Positions 13,300-25,343 of a DNA stretch of 64,000 bases are shown here, in pieces. Origin of the DNA: Cerrena zonata. Lineage: Eukaryota; Basidiomycota; Agaricomycetes; Polyporales; Cerrenaceae. The stretch lies in contig JASBNA010000088.1 of the NCBI GenBank assembly GCA_038087015.1, positions 84,113 to 148,112 of the forward strand, in the 5' to 3' direction. Position numbers and translations under genes: made by a program. Below the pieces are notes generated by a model. The model saw only the letters and a program-made list of their open reading frames with translations. It was not told where the DNA came from and searched no databases. The first letter of the stretch is position 1. Every line of letters starts with the position of its first letter.

Positions 13300-14600
13300 C
13301 ATTGGATGTCAATTCTCTACTACCCCTCGTCTAGGAATGATGAGATCAACCATGGCAAGGTTTTGGTCTCTCGAGCCTCGAGTCCTTCTATCCAAGATAC
13401 AATGCCCGTGATATCGATGCATAATCAACCACCTTCAACATTCCTCGTCTCATCCAACAATCTAAAGTACGGCATCCACACGTTCGACTCTATCCCCCAT
13501 ACCCTCGTCTCGGCTCTTCAGAGTTACAGGCTTCCGAATCTCCAGCCTGCCATTGTGCTATGAAGACGACAGCTTCTCCCGTCGTGATGTGGCACGAACT
13601 CACGATTAAGGCATTGGATCGACGAGACGCAGCTGTCAAATGAAGAGAAATCGAGAGGACGTCAGGCGCGGCGACCCCGGGTTAGAAATTGAGCAGCGGT
13701 ATTTCTACACTCGGAGACGCGACTTCCTCTGCACGGAAACCGCATCGATCTCCCTTTCAATCAGTCGCACCCTGGCAATCCCCATCACGTCTCCAAATCT
13801 TGCGCGACAGTACCCTCGTAACCGGCCACTCAGGATCTCTCACAACACATACCGTGTTCGCCAGCCTATGCAATATCTCTCTCTTGGACATATCTCATCC
13901 CAGTTTGTCGAGACGGTTTCGTTTGGAGATCCAGGACGTCATCACATATCGATACTCTTTCGGGGTGGTAAGCATCTTCTTTCTCTTTCTGCCCGAGTAT
14001 TGATGGATAGAACATACAGAAGACATCGCTTGCGTAGAAGATAACGATAACATATCCAAGTTGTGTTACCGTCGACGCCAGACTCGAAATGCCATCCCAG
14101 CAGGGTCCTATCAACCAAGATCCCGAGTCTCAGTACGTTCCCTGTCTATACAAAAGTCTCATGACTTTCTTGCAGTGCGGAGGCAATCGAACTCATATTC
14201 ACGCTGTTCCATCGAGGAACTCCGTTTCACATCTACGCTCCTCATTTTCTATATACTCGGATCATCTCTCTGGCGTAGTACACACAAACTCGATCCCGAT
14301 ATCCCTTCAACAACGACACTCTACAGTATTGTTTACCCTGGACTTCTCGACGACACACCCCCTAAGCATGCGGCTGTCAACATCTCCAACTGGCGACGAG
14401 TGTCGAGAACAGTGGATTGGATCTCCGCATATGATTCTCGAATTTCAGAATTCTATCCTGCAAGAGTTATATCCGCTTGATCAACACGCTTCTCGTTGGA
14501 TATCTCTATGTGATTACTGCTTATCATAGGTCTGGTGCTATCTTCGTAACCCGTGGGGCATTAGTACGTGAACGAGAAAAGCCTCTTTGCGCACCTAGGG
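13300..14600 (+). pseudogene. Decayed plus-strand gene relic, copy 3
   Basis: Third copy of the relic seen at 0.1-2.2 and 7.15-9.0 kb, shortened by several internal deletions. It begins with the CTCGTCTAGGAATGATGAGA stretch (13327; the first copy has CGTCTAGGAATGGTAAAG near 132). It retains GTCGAGACGGTTTCGTTTGG near 13908 and the TCTCTTTCTGCCCGAGTAT stretch near 13982. Fragments stay open for 80-146 codons in different frames. Its ancestor is not identified. Confidence 0.4.
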
Positions 14601-15461
14601 TCATGCAATTTCCATTGTCACCGTAGAACAAACAATGTATACTATTCTCATGTCTGTTCTCCCAATGAATAAACCGTTTGTATAAAAAATAGGATCATAC
14701 GGACATCGTCTAAAGGACCACACCTCGGGCCTCAAACGTAGAACACACTGAGAGATACACATGGATCACCAATGCACTTTATGCTACTATACTGACCCCC
14801 CTCTCATGCCACGAAACGATTCAGCCCTCTCAGGTGCTCATGTCGTTGACAAGCACTTTTGTTAAAGTTTGAGAACCGTAAAATCCGAGGTTCTTCCAGA
14901 TGGTAAGTTTATCTGTTATCTTTCTTGCACGGGTGAGAGAGCAAGTAGAAGAATCCTGGACAATCATTGCCATAACACACTCTCTAAGCTCCTATCATTG
15001 CTAATACGGTCAGTCTCACTTATATTATGAAAACTTCACAAGAGGAGTTGTATTAAATGCTGTCTTTATTCATCATATCTGGTCTCGTATCCGCACCTAC
15101 AAGGGCTGAGTCATGTTCTCGGTGTTCTAATACCATAAATCTGTACTATAATGGAAGTGAGACTTCCATATACGAATTACAATCTATAGGACCTATGTCG
15201 AAGAATTATCCATATGTCCGTTCAATACGATATCGACAAGACCTGCCATTCACGTACTAGTGCACCATGAATGGCGAAAGATGACTCTGGATGTGAAGGA
15301 GAATCTGAGAAGTTAAATCGAATGATTTTTTGAAAAACGGTATCAAAGGCTGTTTTCATTCATCACATTTATGGTTCTACATCGCCCTGTATGGTACATG
15401 ACCCTTGCATGCATGTAGTACAGGAAACCGGTGTTTCTTTTTAGGAACCTATTCCGGAATA
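14601..15461. other. 3' flank of DUF6535 copy 3, containing a MITE empty site
   Basis: Non-coding. The stretch GGACCACACCTCGGGCCTC (about 14717) to CCTCTCATGCC (about 14809) is the counterpart of the sequence to the right of the retroelement at 30.4 kb. It contains the unoccupied target of the 30.5-kb MITE, GCTACTATACTGA at about 14782. No gene is seen. Confidence 0.6.
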
Positions 15462-15488
15462 TACCTACCTACCTACCTACCTACCTAC
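15462..15488. repeat. TACC tetranucleotide microsatellite overlapping a stop codon
   Basis: About seven TACC units run directly into the 3' end of DUF6535 copy 3. The stop codon of that gene (complement of 15485-15487) lies in the repeat, so changes in repeat length could move or remove the stop. Confidence 0.9.
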
Positions 15489-17910
15489 GTACATCGCTGA
15501 AACCACGGACGTCTAGTATGATCGAAGTTAGGTTTCCATGAACGAATCACATCGCCTAGCTTTGGTATCAACCGTGTATCCACGAGGTCTATTTCAATAA
15601 GATATTCGTGTGTCCTTTCAGCACATGCTCGATGAGACCTTGACCATGGTGACCCGTCAGTAACAGTTAGAACAGTGGCCAGCTCACCCATGACTTCGAC
15701 AAGAATGTCCCGATGTTCCTGTCTTGCACCTCGAGAAGTGAATGAATGTAATACTTCGGCAAGAGTAGAAATTAACGCAATCGGGTCAGTCGGAATGTCA
15801 CCAATCCAACTTCGGATGTCATCCACAACTGGGTCTCGTAAATCGAAGAACTCCGAGTCAATGTCGAAGTCCTGTAGGCGACGGCAAATATCTTTGGTTG
15901 CAGCAACTAGATTCGAAAGAAATTGCGCCCCTGTAGGCGCATATCAATGCTTGCATAGATGAGTGGGTTGTGTGAAAGCTTACCGGCCCCGTATGTTGTC
16001 CTCTCATCGTCATAACCAATATATGGTAGGTATGGGAACAGAGAGACAGAATGCTCGGGATGATCTTCCATGGTACGGTGCATTATGGAGTACATAGTGA
16101 GGATCGAACATATTGCCGAATCTTCGTCTTCGTTTATGAGCCGAGCGTGCATAGGTAGTGACAATTGTGGGATTAGGGAATTTGTATCTGGGTTGTAGTT
16201 ATATAGCTCCAATGATACATAGGTCATTATATCATATAGCCCTTTAAGAATCCACAGGTCATTGAAGTTGAGAGGCAAATCACTGATGCGAGATGCAAAG
16301 AGTTCGCATGTTTGACGAGTCAATCCCTGAGGTAAGTCTGGAAGAATCCCTTGGATGACTGGACTTTTGCCTCGTGAGTAGAGCCTTATACAACGAAACA
16401 ATGACTCCAAATCGCTCTTCTGAAAACAGTCTGTAATTGTCTCCTCAAGCTGTTCGCCTCGAAGGATCTCTTGTGAGCAAGCTAGGGTAGACAGATCCCA
16501 GATGTCATCCTCGCGTACTTTACTCTCTTCGCGAGACATCCAAGCATCCGACCAGGCTTTCACCAAATCGCGTAAGTTTCCACATCGTTGTTTGATTGTC
16601 GGCCATGTGTTTGGGATATTGGTATGCAATGTGCGAGACAGAGATTCCAGCCAAGTATGGCTCCCAACACGGGTTCGCTGAAGAAGACCTTTCAACATCG
16701 GAGTTTTGTATGGGCACTGCGATGAGAACGCAGGAGCTAACGTTGTGAATAAGTAGAATGAGAGCCATATAATCATGACTCCTGTTACAACCCATGTAAC
16801 GACCGGGTTCAGATCGTGGAGGAACGCACTGAGGCCGACGAAGAAGAGCAGGAGGGCGAGTTGGAGGAGAAGCGGTAGTGCAGCAGCAATCTCGAAGACC
16901 TGCCATCGTTGTACACCGACCTCGCGGAAGAAACGGATCTTGACTTGTTGACGGGGATCCTGAGTATCGCGTGCCATGAGCTCGTGGAGCCATTGTTTGA
17001 CCAGAATCCCGAGGGATGCGGTTATCAAAGCGAAAACGAGACTCAACAACCACAGCGTATTGACGAGCACCGATAACCTTGCTGGAATGAATGACGGGGT
17101 GGTGAATGCGGGGATGGTCGAATTGGCGAAGTTACCAGAAAGGGTGAGACTGGCGAGCTGGGCCGAGAGTTGGAGTAAGATTTGATTGGTTGTATCTTCT
17201 GGTTGTTGCTGTAAGGTTTTGTACGATTCGATGATGAACGCAGTGATCACTGCGGAGAACAAACCAGCCTCGTAGAACAAAAGTCAACACGATGAAGAAC
17301 ACAACTAAGGAAGATACTCACGAACACCAGGAGAGTATCGATGTCCTCTTTCACATCCTCCACCCGATCTCGATCGTACTGTCGAATCAAATCAGAGATT
17401 CGTCCCCAACCAGTACGGTCAGACTCGATCTTGACCCGATGCACTTTGTCTTCGGTGTCCGGGGACGTGTCCTGTAGTCATGCATTCCTTCCTTAGTACT
17501 CACTATCCTAATGGTACGATGCAACACAAGAGGCTCACCTTGTTCTCGGGATGAAGTTGTCCTACTGCCTGGTGCTGCTGCTGCTGCTGTTCTTCTCTCG
17601 TGGATGTAGCATTCACCGGGACCGTATCCGCCTCAATTTCCTGCGGTTCACCGTGACAGAGAGGCGTGGGTGAAGAGGTTTGTGAGCCCTCAATCTGCTG
17701 TGTAAGCTGTGCTGGGCCATTTTGCGCAGACGACTTATGCTCGTCCTCCAGGTTTTCGACATCTGGGACTTCATCGTTATCGTTTTGTGAGTTTGGGGTA
17801 GAGACTTGGATTGGGTCTCCGCTCAAGTCAGAATTCGAAGCCCTCGAATGCCATGTAGAAGTGCTGGATCTTCGACACTGTCTACTACTTACTCTAGAGG
17901 AAGAGGACAT
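15485..17910 (-). CDS. DUF6535-domain membrane protein, array copy 3
   Basis: Four exons are inferred as in copy 1. Exon 1 starts at 17910 (MSSSSRVSSRQCRRSS), is acidic, and includes a short Gln run (EEQQQQQHQ). Exon 2 carries DRTGWGRISDLIRQYDRDRV. Exon 3 starts near 17269 with AGLFSAVITAFII and holds four membrane segments and the ELMARDTQDPRQQVKIRFF loop. Exon 4 runs from about 15935 (AQFLSNLVAATKDICRRL) to the stop at 15485, which falls in a TACC microsatellite. No lesion is visible, so it seems intact. Exon 1 resembles copy 4, not copies 1 and 2. Function unknown; an integral membrane location is inferred. Confidence 0.82.
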
Positions 17911-18305
17911 TGGTACTGCAAGATGTGTAGGAAGAGAGGAGTGTCTTGTCGTGGTAGGGAGAGTATAAGTATAAGTGGGACAAACACAGCCGACTCGCCA
18001 TGCGGTGCAAAGCTACTAGTACAGTACTCAGGCTCTGAATCCGATGCCTTCTTGATGTTCCGTGAGAGCCTCTGGCTATCTAGGAATTATTATTTCTCGT
18101 TGTCCATAATAGATTCTACTCAGAGTCGATGCGATACGTAGGTCTTGATATTTCCAACTTATATCCCCTGCGATTTTCCCAATTGATCTCACAGTGGCAA
18201 GTATTGCTTCTCATGTGTTTGACCTATGTCTGTTTTATAGGTGTAGTATACTCGTTCTACGAAACAAAGGTTGTAAACAGTTTTATGTCAAGGGTGGGCG
18301 GGTGG
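17911..18305. other. Upstream flank of copy 3
   Basis: The first 240 bases match the upstream flank of copy 4 (33.30-33.55 kb), for example CAGCCGACTCGCCATGCGG at 17987 and 33369. Similarity fades near 18180, and the last 120 bases before the retroelement repeat have no counterpart in the other units. This may be retroelement end sequence or unique flank. Confidence 0.45.
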
Positions 18306-18490
18306 GACAAAAATAGATATGAATAAAAAGCGAGCAGTTGTTTGTGAGCGGACAGTAGCTACGGTGAAAGCGAAGGTGGCCGTCAAGAGAAAAGAGGGAG
18401 AAGGAGCAACCAGCGTGAAAATTTACGTGCGCGCTTGTGCTCCGCTGGACGCCGGTGCTCGACTCGCGAGCTCCTCCAGCACCTACACTA
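18306..18490. repeat. Retroelement direct repeat, distal copy
   Basis: Nearly identical over 185 bases to 30228-30412, in the same orientation, from GACAAAAATAGATATGAA to CCAGCACCTACACTA. The few differences include C/T near 18392 versus 30303. The high identity implies a fairly recent insertion. It corresponds to the downstream repeat of the minus-strand element. Confidence 0.9.
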
Positions 18491-18536
18491 ATCCAGCCTC
18501 GTCTTGCGCTCTGTGAGATGCAGTTGGTACGAAGAA

Positions 18537-18644
18537 AGGTTGGGTGGCCTCAGCGCTAGCTGAGGTGACGCGGGCAAGGTCGAGTCGCTTGCCCATAACA
18601 AGCTGCAAGGCTCACCGCGGCAGACCTAGCCGCTTACCCAACCT
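18537..18644. other. Nested palindromes predicted to form a multi-arm fold
   Basis: AGGTTGGGT (18537-18545) and ACCCAACCT (18636-18644) form a perfect 9-bp outer stem. It encloses two perfect 7-bp hairpins: CCTCAGC/GCTGAGG (18548-18554 with 18559-18565) and GGGCAAG/CTTGCCC (18572-18578 with 18588-18594). A weaker third arm (GGCT/AGCC, 18609-18612 with 18628-18631) is possible. It lies in the 3' non-coding part of the retroelement, between the recombinase stop and the terminal repeat. It could be a structured RNA or a recombination or replication signal. It is not a canonical tRNA. Confidence 0.6.
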
Positions 18645-18665
18645 CAAAGACGAAGCAGCAATTCC

Positions 18666-18810
18666 TCAGTACCCATAGTTAGAGGAGAGATTGGCAGTGT
18701 GCTGCGAGCTTATCTGCTCGAAAGCTCGAATGTATGTCTCATATGCAAGTGACTTCCATCTCCCAATCAGCCGAACGATCTCTGGGTCGATCTTCTGTGA
18801 GAGGTAGAAG
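18666..18810 (-). pseudogene. C-terminal fragment of the retroelement tyrosine recombinase
   Basis: The minus strand from 18810 reads in the same frame as the 25371+ recombinase segment across the 8-bp target duplication. It continues the recombinase C-terminus with IDPEIVRLIGRWKS followed by AYETYIR and ends at a TGA (18666-18668). The GRW-(x)n-YIR pattern is the conserved tyrosine motif of YR elements. The likely nucleophile is the Tyr of TYIR (complement of 18732-18734). It is separated from the HSFR motif by the 6.5-kb insertion. Confidence 0.85.
18803..18810. repeat. 8-bp target site duplication, left
   Basis: GGTAGAAG immediately precedes the left inverted repeat and is repeated exactly at 25363-25370. 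Confidence 0.93.
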
Positions 18811-18830
18811 AGGACCCCCCATTTTCTCCC
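18811..18830. repeat. Left terminal inverted repeat
   Basis: AGGACCCCCCATTTTCTCCC pairs with the right end, differing by one substitution and a one-base indel. Confidence 0.88.
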
Positions 18831-18847
18831 TAGCGCCTATATGCCAA

Positions 18848-18990
18848 ATGCCCGCAGAATGGACCCCCCGGAGGGGGAGCTCCGAGGATGTAATGCCCGC
18901 AGAAATGGTTATTTTTGGGAGTACGTTTCATGCCTCCGATGCCCGAAAAATGGCCTCACTTGAGGCTGCTTATATACTCAATGCCCGCAA
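18848..18990. repeat. Left subterminal ATGCCCG repeats
   Basis: Four copies of ATGCCCG followed by an A/C-rich AAATGG-like tail start at 18848, 18893, 18939 and 18981, spaced 42-46 bp. The same word recurs at the right end. Such arrays near transposon ends often bind the transposase. Confidence 0.8.
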
Positions 18991-19312
18991 AAACAGTAGT
19001 GCAATATTGATATTGATGGGATGCCTGACTGCAAGGCTTGCCCAACCTCGACCATGAATTGTGTAACATTTCTCAAGTACAAATTTCTAGAGTATTTAAT
19101 GGTTCAGTACACTCCTTACCGGCTTGCTGAGATCAACATATCTAATACAGACTGGTCCCTTACCATTCCCAACTCCCCGCTCTCCCAGAGCTCAAATTTA
19201 GATGTAGATTTCGGACTTTGAAATTGACACTCATGTTTACTAGTAAAATATTCTAAAATACAATGAGCACTTTACCCTACATGTTATCGATCAACACCTA
19301 ACTCCATCCATT

Positions 19313-22300
19313 ATGCCTCCTAGGGAGGATGCAACAGCAACTAGCCGAGTGGAACAGCAACTTATTCAAGCTCTAACTGTTCAACCTGACATCGGAATTG
19401 GACAGTTACTCACAAAGGCTCTTCCTAAGGCGTGGCAGAAGGGATCTCAGAAGCACCACTTCTTAAACCCTCGAGAGTGGTACAGTCAGGAGGAGCCAAC
19501 GACGGCAGGACCCACAAGAATCTCCCAGCTTGTGTTACCAAGCCCGAAGACCTGTCTCTACGTAGCCGATGCAATTGAAATCGCTGTCAAGGAAGGATGT
19601 CGTTCAATACTTGATCCTTACGACAGTGAAGGTCGCCTACCGATTTATTTCACACGTATTTTCAAGCTTGGAAATGATCTCATACGAAATCGAGGTACCT
19701 GGGAGGAACGTAGTAACTGGATCCGAAACGCAGCACTCGACGAGGAATGGCCACAAGATGACTTGACTTGTGCCGAAGCCGCAGTATCTCGCTGTCCTTG
19801 GCTATCAGGTCTTCCAGCTATTCAGAGGGGTATGGAGTCTGCAACGCACGGTTTTGGAATATTGCTGTCCAATAAATGGTTAACATCGACGGCCCTTAAC
19901 TCTGTGCTCGATGTTGTACGTCAGGACTACGAGCATAGCATGCAGTTCGACCCAGGTACCTATATTCTAGAGACATACCTTGGCTTTGATATTTGCTTTA
20001 GTCCAGGTGGGCATTCATCTAGTGTTGTCAGCAAGAAAGTTCAATCTGGAACTATAAAACGATTGATGTTCCCGATGAACGTTGCGGATGTACATTGGAT
20101 TGCTGTTGAAGTCAGTGTTCCCGATCAAACGATAGCCTTCGGAGACTCCTACCCCGCAGTATCATCTCGCCACATGAGGGGAATTATTGACAACATCAAG
20201 AGTTGGTTGTATCGGTGGCTCCCTAACGTCATGCAGTGGAAAATCAGCATGTCAGGAATGGTGCCTATCACATTGCAGAGGGATAGTTACTCGTGTGGAG
20301 CTGCGGCTGTCAATGCTATCCATCGACTTGCATGCGTTGATGACAGTATCCCAATCTGGACCCCTAGAAATGCGATGTGGATTCATACGTACTACTTCAA
20401 ATGGATCGTCAACCTTGGGACCGACGTTGTTGCCACTCCAACGGTAAGCTTAACATATCACACAATAATAGCAATATCAACTTACCGATGACATGAATCA
20501 AGGGAAAACTATCAGCGGGCACCTTCGATCGTATGCCAGAGGTGGAGTTTCATACTGATGATAGACTTTGTGGACATTTGGGAGAGGGAGTGTCGGAAGA
20601 TGAGAGGGAAGAGTTGTATGAAAGTGTGGAGGCCGAAGAGGAGAAGCTCGTGTCTGTAGAACCGAGCTCAAGTCTTGAGGAGATGCAAGAGAACACGTTG
20701 CCAGAGCATTTCGATGACCATCAGCTTGATGTCGAAACAGATTCTGATGAGGAAAATGAGACAGACATCTTGGAACAGGTAAATTGCCTTTTGTGGACAT
20801 TGTATACCAGTGTTGATCCCACCCTATAGAATCGAGCGAGTCTTGCCTTTCAACGAAAGATTCTGGCTATTGATCCTGCTGCCTCCTTTGACCAAAGTAA
20901 ACCAGGACGTGTTTGTTGTGGACGCTGTGGTAATTGGCTCAATAGCCGCAAAAATCGGGTATATGACATTCAGCACTTCAAGGAGCATTTCGTTGAGAGC
21001 ACACGATGTCAGAAGACACCTCCAGTTGGACCTCCTATCACTGCATATTTCTCTTTGGGGTCCTCCTCAACATCCAAAACCTCACAGACGACTGGTATAA
21101 CCTCATCCAAACCTTCAATTATTCCTTGCCCGGGACTCACAGTTCTTGACCACCGAAATATCATTATCTATCTTACTCGTTCTAGCCGTCCAGGTGGCGG
21201 TGCTCCCCCTCGACCTGTCTTGAAACAAAGAATTCTGGATCAGGTACCAGACATTAAGCCCGACCGTCTCCAGAAACTTGTTCTTGATGCCAAGTTTCAT
21301 CAGGCTCGTTGGATCAACAACCACATGTCCTCAGCGGTGTACTCTCCCACATGCCTAAAACGAGGATTCGTCTCTTTCGGAGGTATTATTAGCTGCTGTG
21401 CCAGGTGCTATGCATTACTACGCTTGAAGACTTTCCGTAATGCTCTCTACCATACTCCATGCGAAGTACCCAATGCCAAGTTTATCCCAAAGTCATATTG
21501 TAATCCGCTTATGGGTGAAGCATTCCTACGGCATCAAGATGTGTACCATCTCTTCATGATGGTGAGTATTACTGAAGTGTCAGGATTCCGATATGGTACT
21601 GATATATATCTTATAAATCAAGGGTGAAAAACGCTGGCTAGAATTCGCCAAGCGTCTTGCATCAGGTCGTTACAAGGACATGTCTGTCCTCGTGGGTCTC
21701 GTGGAGGCGATGATGCTGACAGAGGAACGAGAGTTCCGCGGTGTTGGGATGCAGAACATGAAGTACTCTGAGGATTTCGACCGGTTCTGTACAATACTGG
21801 CTGCAATCTCGCCAGCAGCCTATCGCACATTTCGGGTAACATTCACTGGTCGTACACTCAAGAGCATGGGGTATGTAATCTCTACAGGCATTATTTGACT
21901 TATTCTTATCTTACCATTGCCTGTTCTCAGAGCAATCCGTGCATCTCACCCACGCTATGCCGCTGGAATTGAGGATATCAATTTCGATCAACTTGTCTTG
22001 TTTATCAAGGCAGTCGGATGGATGGGGATGCCTGTTGGTCTATGTGTAGATGACACTAAGAGCCATCCGGGTTTACATCCTTACCATGACGGGGCAGATA
22101 ACAAGTGGAAGCTTGCTGGTGTACATGGTCGAGTTCCCACCTTTGAGACCTACGATGAGTTGACATCGCTATTGGCACAGGAACAGAATAACAAGGCAGA
22201 GAAAGTAAGTATTGTATCGTGTTCTTGTATACTATGTCTCACTATGCTTTGACAGGCTCGCGTGTGGCTTGTTGTTATACCTATGTCTAACATTCCGCCA

Positions 22301-25100
22301 TTCGCCGTCGCTATCATGGCAATCAAGTCAACATCCACTGCGCAGGAAATCCGTGCCTGGCATGATGCTGTTGAGTCAAAGCTCCAGCAACGCGGTGTTC
22401 ATCACATTTCGTATACACCTGACGGAGCTTCTACGGAACGACGCCTGGAACACAAGCTTCTTTCCGAAGCTACTGAGTCAGGCAACGTTCGTACATGGTC
22501 TTTTTTATCTCCCATACCTGGTAGCACCTCGCCCTTTACCATCTCCGTCCCTCTCCTTCCGGAAAGTGGAAAACCACGAGTTCTTGGAACCGATGGGAAG
22601 CATGGGAAGAAAAACGGACGGGGCAGCGTACAGTCTGGTGCCCACACTCTCGTCCTTGGGAACTACATCGCCCATTTTGGTCAGCTCAAGGAGATTGCTG
22701 AATCGGAAACAAGTCCCTTACTTCGAGCGGACATCATTGGTGTCGACAAACAAGATGATCGTGCTGCTGCTCGTCTCTTCTCGTCAGCAGTGATTGATCA
22801 CCTACAGACGCAAACACCAAAAGACAGCAAGCTGGGACTGGCGATATACCTCTTTATCATTGGTGACCTTATCGACTCTCAGCAGAGCCGCAGTATAAGC
22901 TTTCATGTCCAGATGAAGATACTCTGGAGGTCTCGTATTTTCCTTGATCGTTGGTTCCAAAGCATCAAGGACCATCCCCACTATTCCCCCAAAACTCATT
23001 TTATCTCTCGCGAGCTCTACGACATCTTCAACCTGTTTATCGAAAGCATGCTCGGCCTTATTCTCATCCATCGTGATTATTATCCCCAAACTCCGCTTCT
23101 TCCATGGCTTCATTCTACGGAATGTTGTGAACACTTCTTCGGATGTGCACGTCGTGTCATAAAGGACTTCACATTTCTCGATCTCATCTACATGATGCCC
23201 AAGCTCACACTGTTGGTCGATCAGGATATCCATTCTCAGGGCAGAGCAAACACGAAGGCTTCTGCCCATCGTTCAGGGTATCATCACTCATGGTATGACT
23301 TGACGGATATCAAATATCAAGTCCTGTCACAGTTCCCGAGTGATGATGAAATTGTCTCCACGGTACTTCCTCATGCCTACGATGAGGCAGAACAGCTCCT
23401 CCAGCTTCTCGGCATACCCATGTCAAACCACTCGCCGACAGGATCCCATCATGATATCCATCAAGGTTTCGTGGATGCCGCATCAAAATTCATTGAAGAT
23501 CTTCGCTCTGGAAGTATAATACTAGATGAATTCAACACCGATCCCACAAACGACGGCTTTGTTGGCGAGTCTGACATTATTGAGGACTTGGACCCAACTA
23601 GTATTGGAGACATACCGGACCCCAATCACGACTCAGAAGTAGTTGACCATCAGGATGGGACTGGAGTTGCTAACGAAGAGCTCGAGAGCTTACTGCATGA
23701 CAGCTCTCAAGATGAACTCATGGACCATTGCTCTGAGACAGCTGTCCGTAATTGTGGTGTGGCCGCGGCTGCTACTGTGCTACACGATTCACATGCTATG
23801 TGCGTAAACTTCATTAGCTCCCTATTTTTTCTGACAATTATCTTTGATAGCGATGCATTACCTGAGGCTGGAGAAACTGCAGTGTTGAAATGGCAAGAAT
23901 CAATCCTACGTTGCCTCTCTGCGGTAGAAGCGCACATGACTCCTGAACAGAAAGCGCAATATGTCATTGATGTTGCAGCACAACAAACCTCCAAAGAAAC
24001 TAATCACCGCACGGCACCCACCAAGTTGAAGAGGTCGCCAATTCGACTAGTAGAAGATGGCCAACTCAACTACGCGGTCCTCATGGCAGAGCGACTTGCA
24101 CACGAAACTGCTGAAGCACGCGCATCAGTCGCCTGGAGGTATCACAAGTCACTATCTGTATCCCACACACTCTCTACGCCGACTACTTCACTATCATCAA
24201 AAGATACATCATCTAGGGTTCCTGAGGATACTGGCAAGCTGAGAACGAAGCTCGTCAATGAGATCGTTCGTATTCAGCAAGCCTATGAAGAGTCGAGAAA
24301 GCGAAGTGGTAGTGGGTTAGAATGAAAGCAGCGATGGCTAGGGACTGTGGCTTCAGGGTCAACACTGAGAACGAGCGGTTCACGTTTATCAGACATGTTC
24401 GCTGTCTCACAAACTGACCTCAAGGGAAAACGGAAGGCCTTCGCCGCTATCGAGGAACACTTGCTTCCATCTTGGCCTTTAGCTAAAGCTGGTATAGATG
24501 CTCAAACGCCTCTCAAGCCCGGCTCAGGTGTTTTGGTTGTACATCAAAATGAGGTTTTCTATGGCCTTGGTATGTGGTAATTTATCTCCCTCATTGAAAG
24601 CTAATATGTATATTATTTCAGTGGTTGTACTTTTCGAACGTGGCGGGGGGAAAACTCCAACACATAACTTTGTTGATTGGTGTATTGCAATCGATCGACT
24701 GTCGCGCTTTGTTGTGCAAGTGTATGTCCCCCTGGGCTCACCTTCTGTCGCACAATTCTACTCGCCGTGGGTTATCACCCCTCAATACCCATCAAGCGCA
24801 CCGCCTCTAGCAAGCTATCTTTTCTTACAAGCGGAGAATCTCGTTCTCTCACTGGATACCCTATGTCCTGCTCCCACAGCACAGGAGTTCGTCACAGCAG
24901 GGGCTAATGGCTTAGCAATGTTCCCTCTCAACAACAACTTCAGAGACATTATGAGCTACGCTGTAATGCATGGGTTTCAACTTCGATCTGCCGTTCAGCT
25001 CACATTAGAGGCATCGCGCAAGCGCAAGTGCCTGGAGCCTGAAGACAACGATGCATCTGTCGGGACTACTATACAGATAGGAAAGCGATCTAAAGCTTAA
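19313..25100 (+). CDS. Fused Ulp1-like cysteine protease and DDE-like transposase
   Basis: Nine exons join in one frame: 19313-20443, 20503-20778, 20830-21561, 21623-21870, 21931-22204, 22256-23799, 23851-24308, 24357-24569 and 24622-25100 (5,355 nt, about 1,784 aa). Residues about 1-377 hold a Ulp1/C48 peptidase-like domain: His261 in VHWIAVEV, Asp278 in GDSYP, Cys328 in RDSYSCGAAAV with a Gln just upstream. An acidic linker (about 380-470) follows. Next comes a Cys/His cluster (CCGRCGNW, HFKEHF, STRC) that may bind zinc. The transposase-like core has candidate acidic residues Asp836/837 (VDDTKSHPGL), Asp943 (YTPDGAS) and Glu1176 or Glu1179 (STECCEHFFGCARR). The C-terminus is basic (SRKRKC, GKRSKA) and could direct nuclear import. 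Roles in excision and in SUMO or polyprotein cleavage are inferred. Confidence 0.82.
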
Positions 25101-25271
25101 TATCATACAACATCATATTCTAGTGTTCTGTAGTCGTTACTCACTCTGCGAAAACTAATTTTTGGCGATCCCGTTGAAATACTGCCATATTTGGTAAGAA
25201 AAAATGTTGCCGGGAGGTTCTATGTGCCGCAGGCCCGGAAAAAGAGGTTTTTTGGGAAGCCTATGTGCTGA

Positions 25272-25316
25272 ATGCCCGAAAAATGGCAAAATGGTCAAAA
25301 AGTCAATGCCCGCCAA
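25272..25316. repeat. Right subterminal ATGCCCG repeats
   Basis: ATGCCCG copies start at 25272 and 25306, in the same orientation as those at the left end; a degenerate GGCCCGGAAAAA copy lies near 25232. Confidence 0.75.
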
Positions 25317-25343
25317 AGGTCAGATCTGGGATCAAACATTTGG

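Noticed and set aside
18537..18644. A tRNA gene within the retroelement 3' region
   Set aside because: The arms do not match a T arm or anticodon loop and the length is about 108 nt. It was kept as a structured palindrome only.
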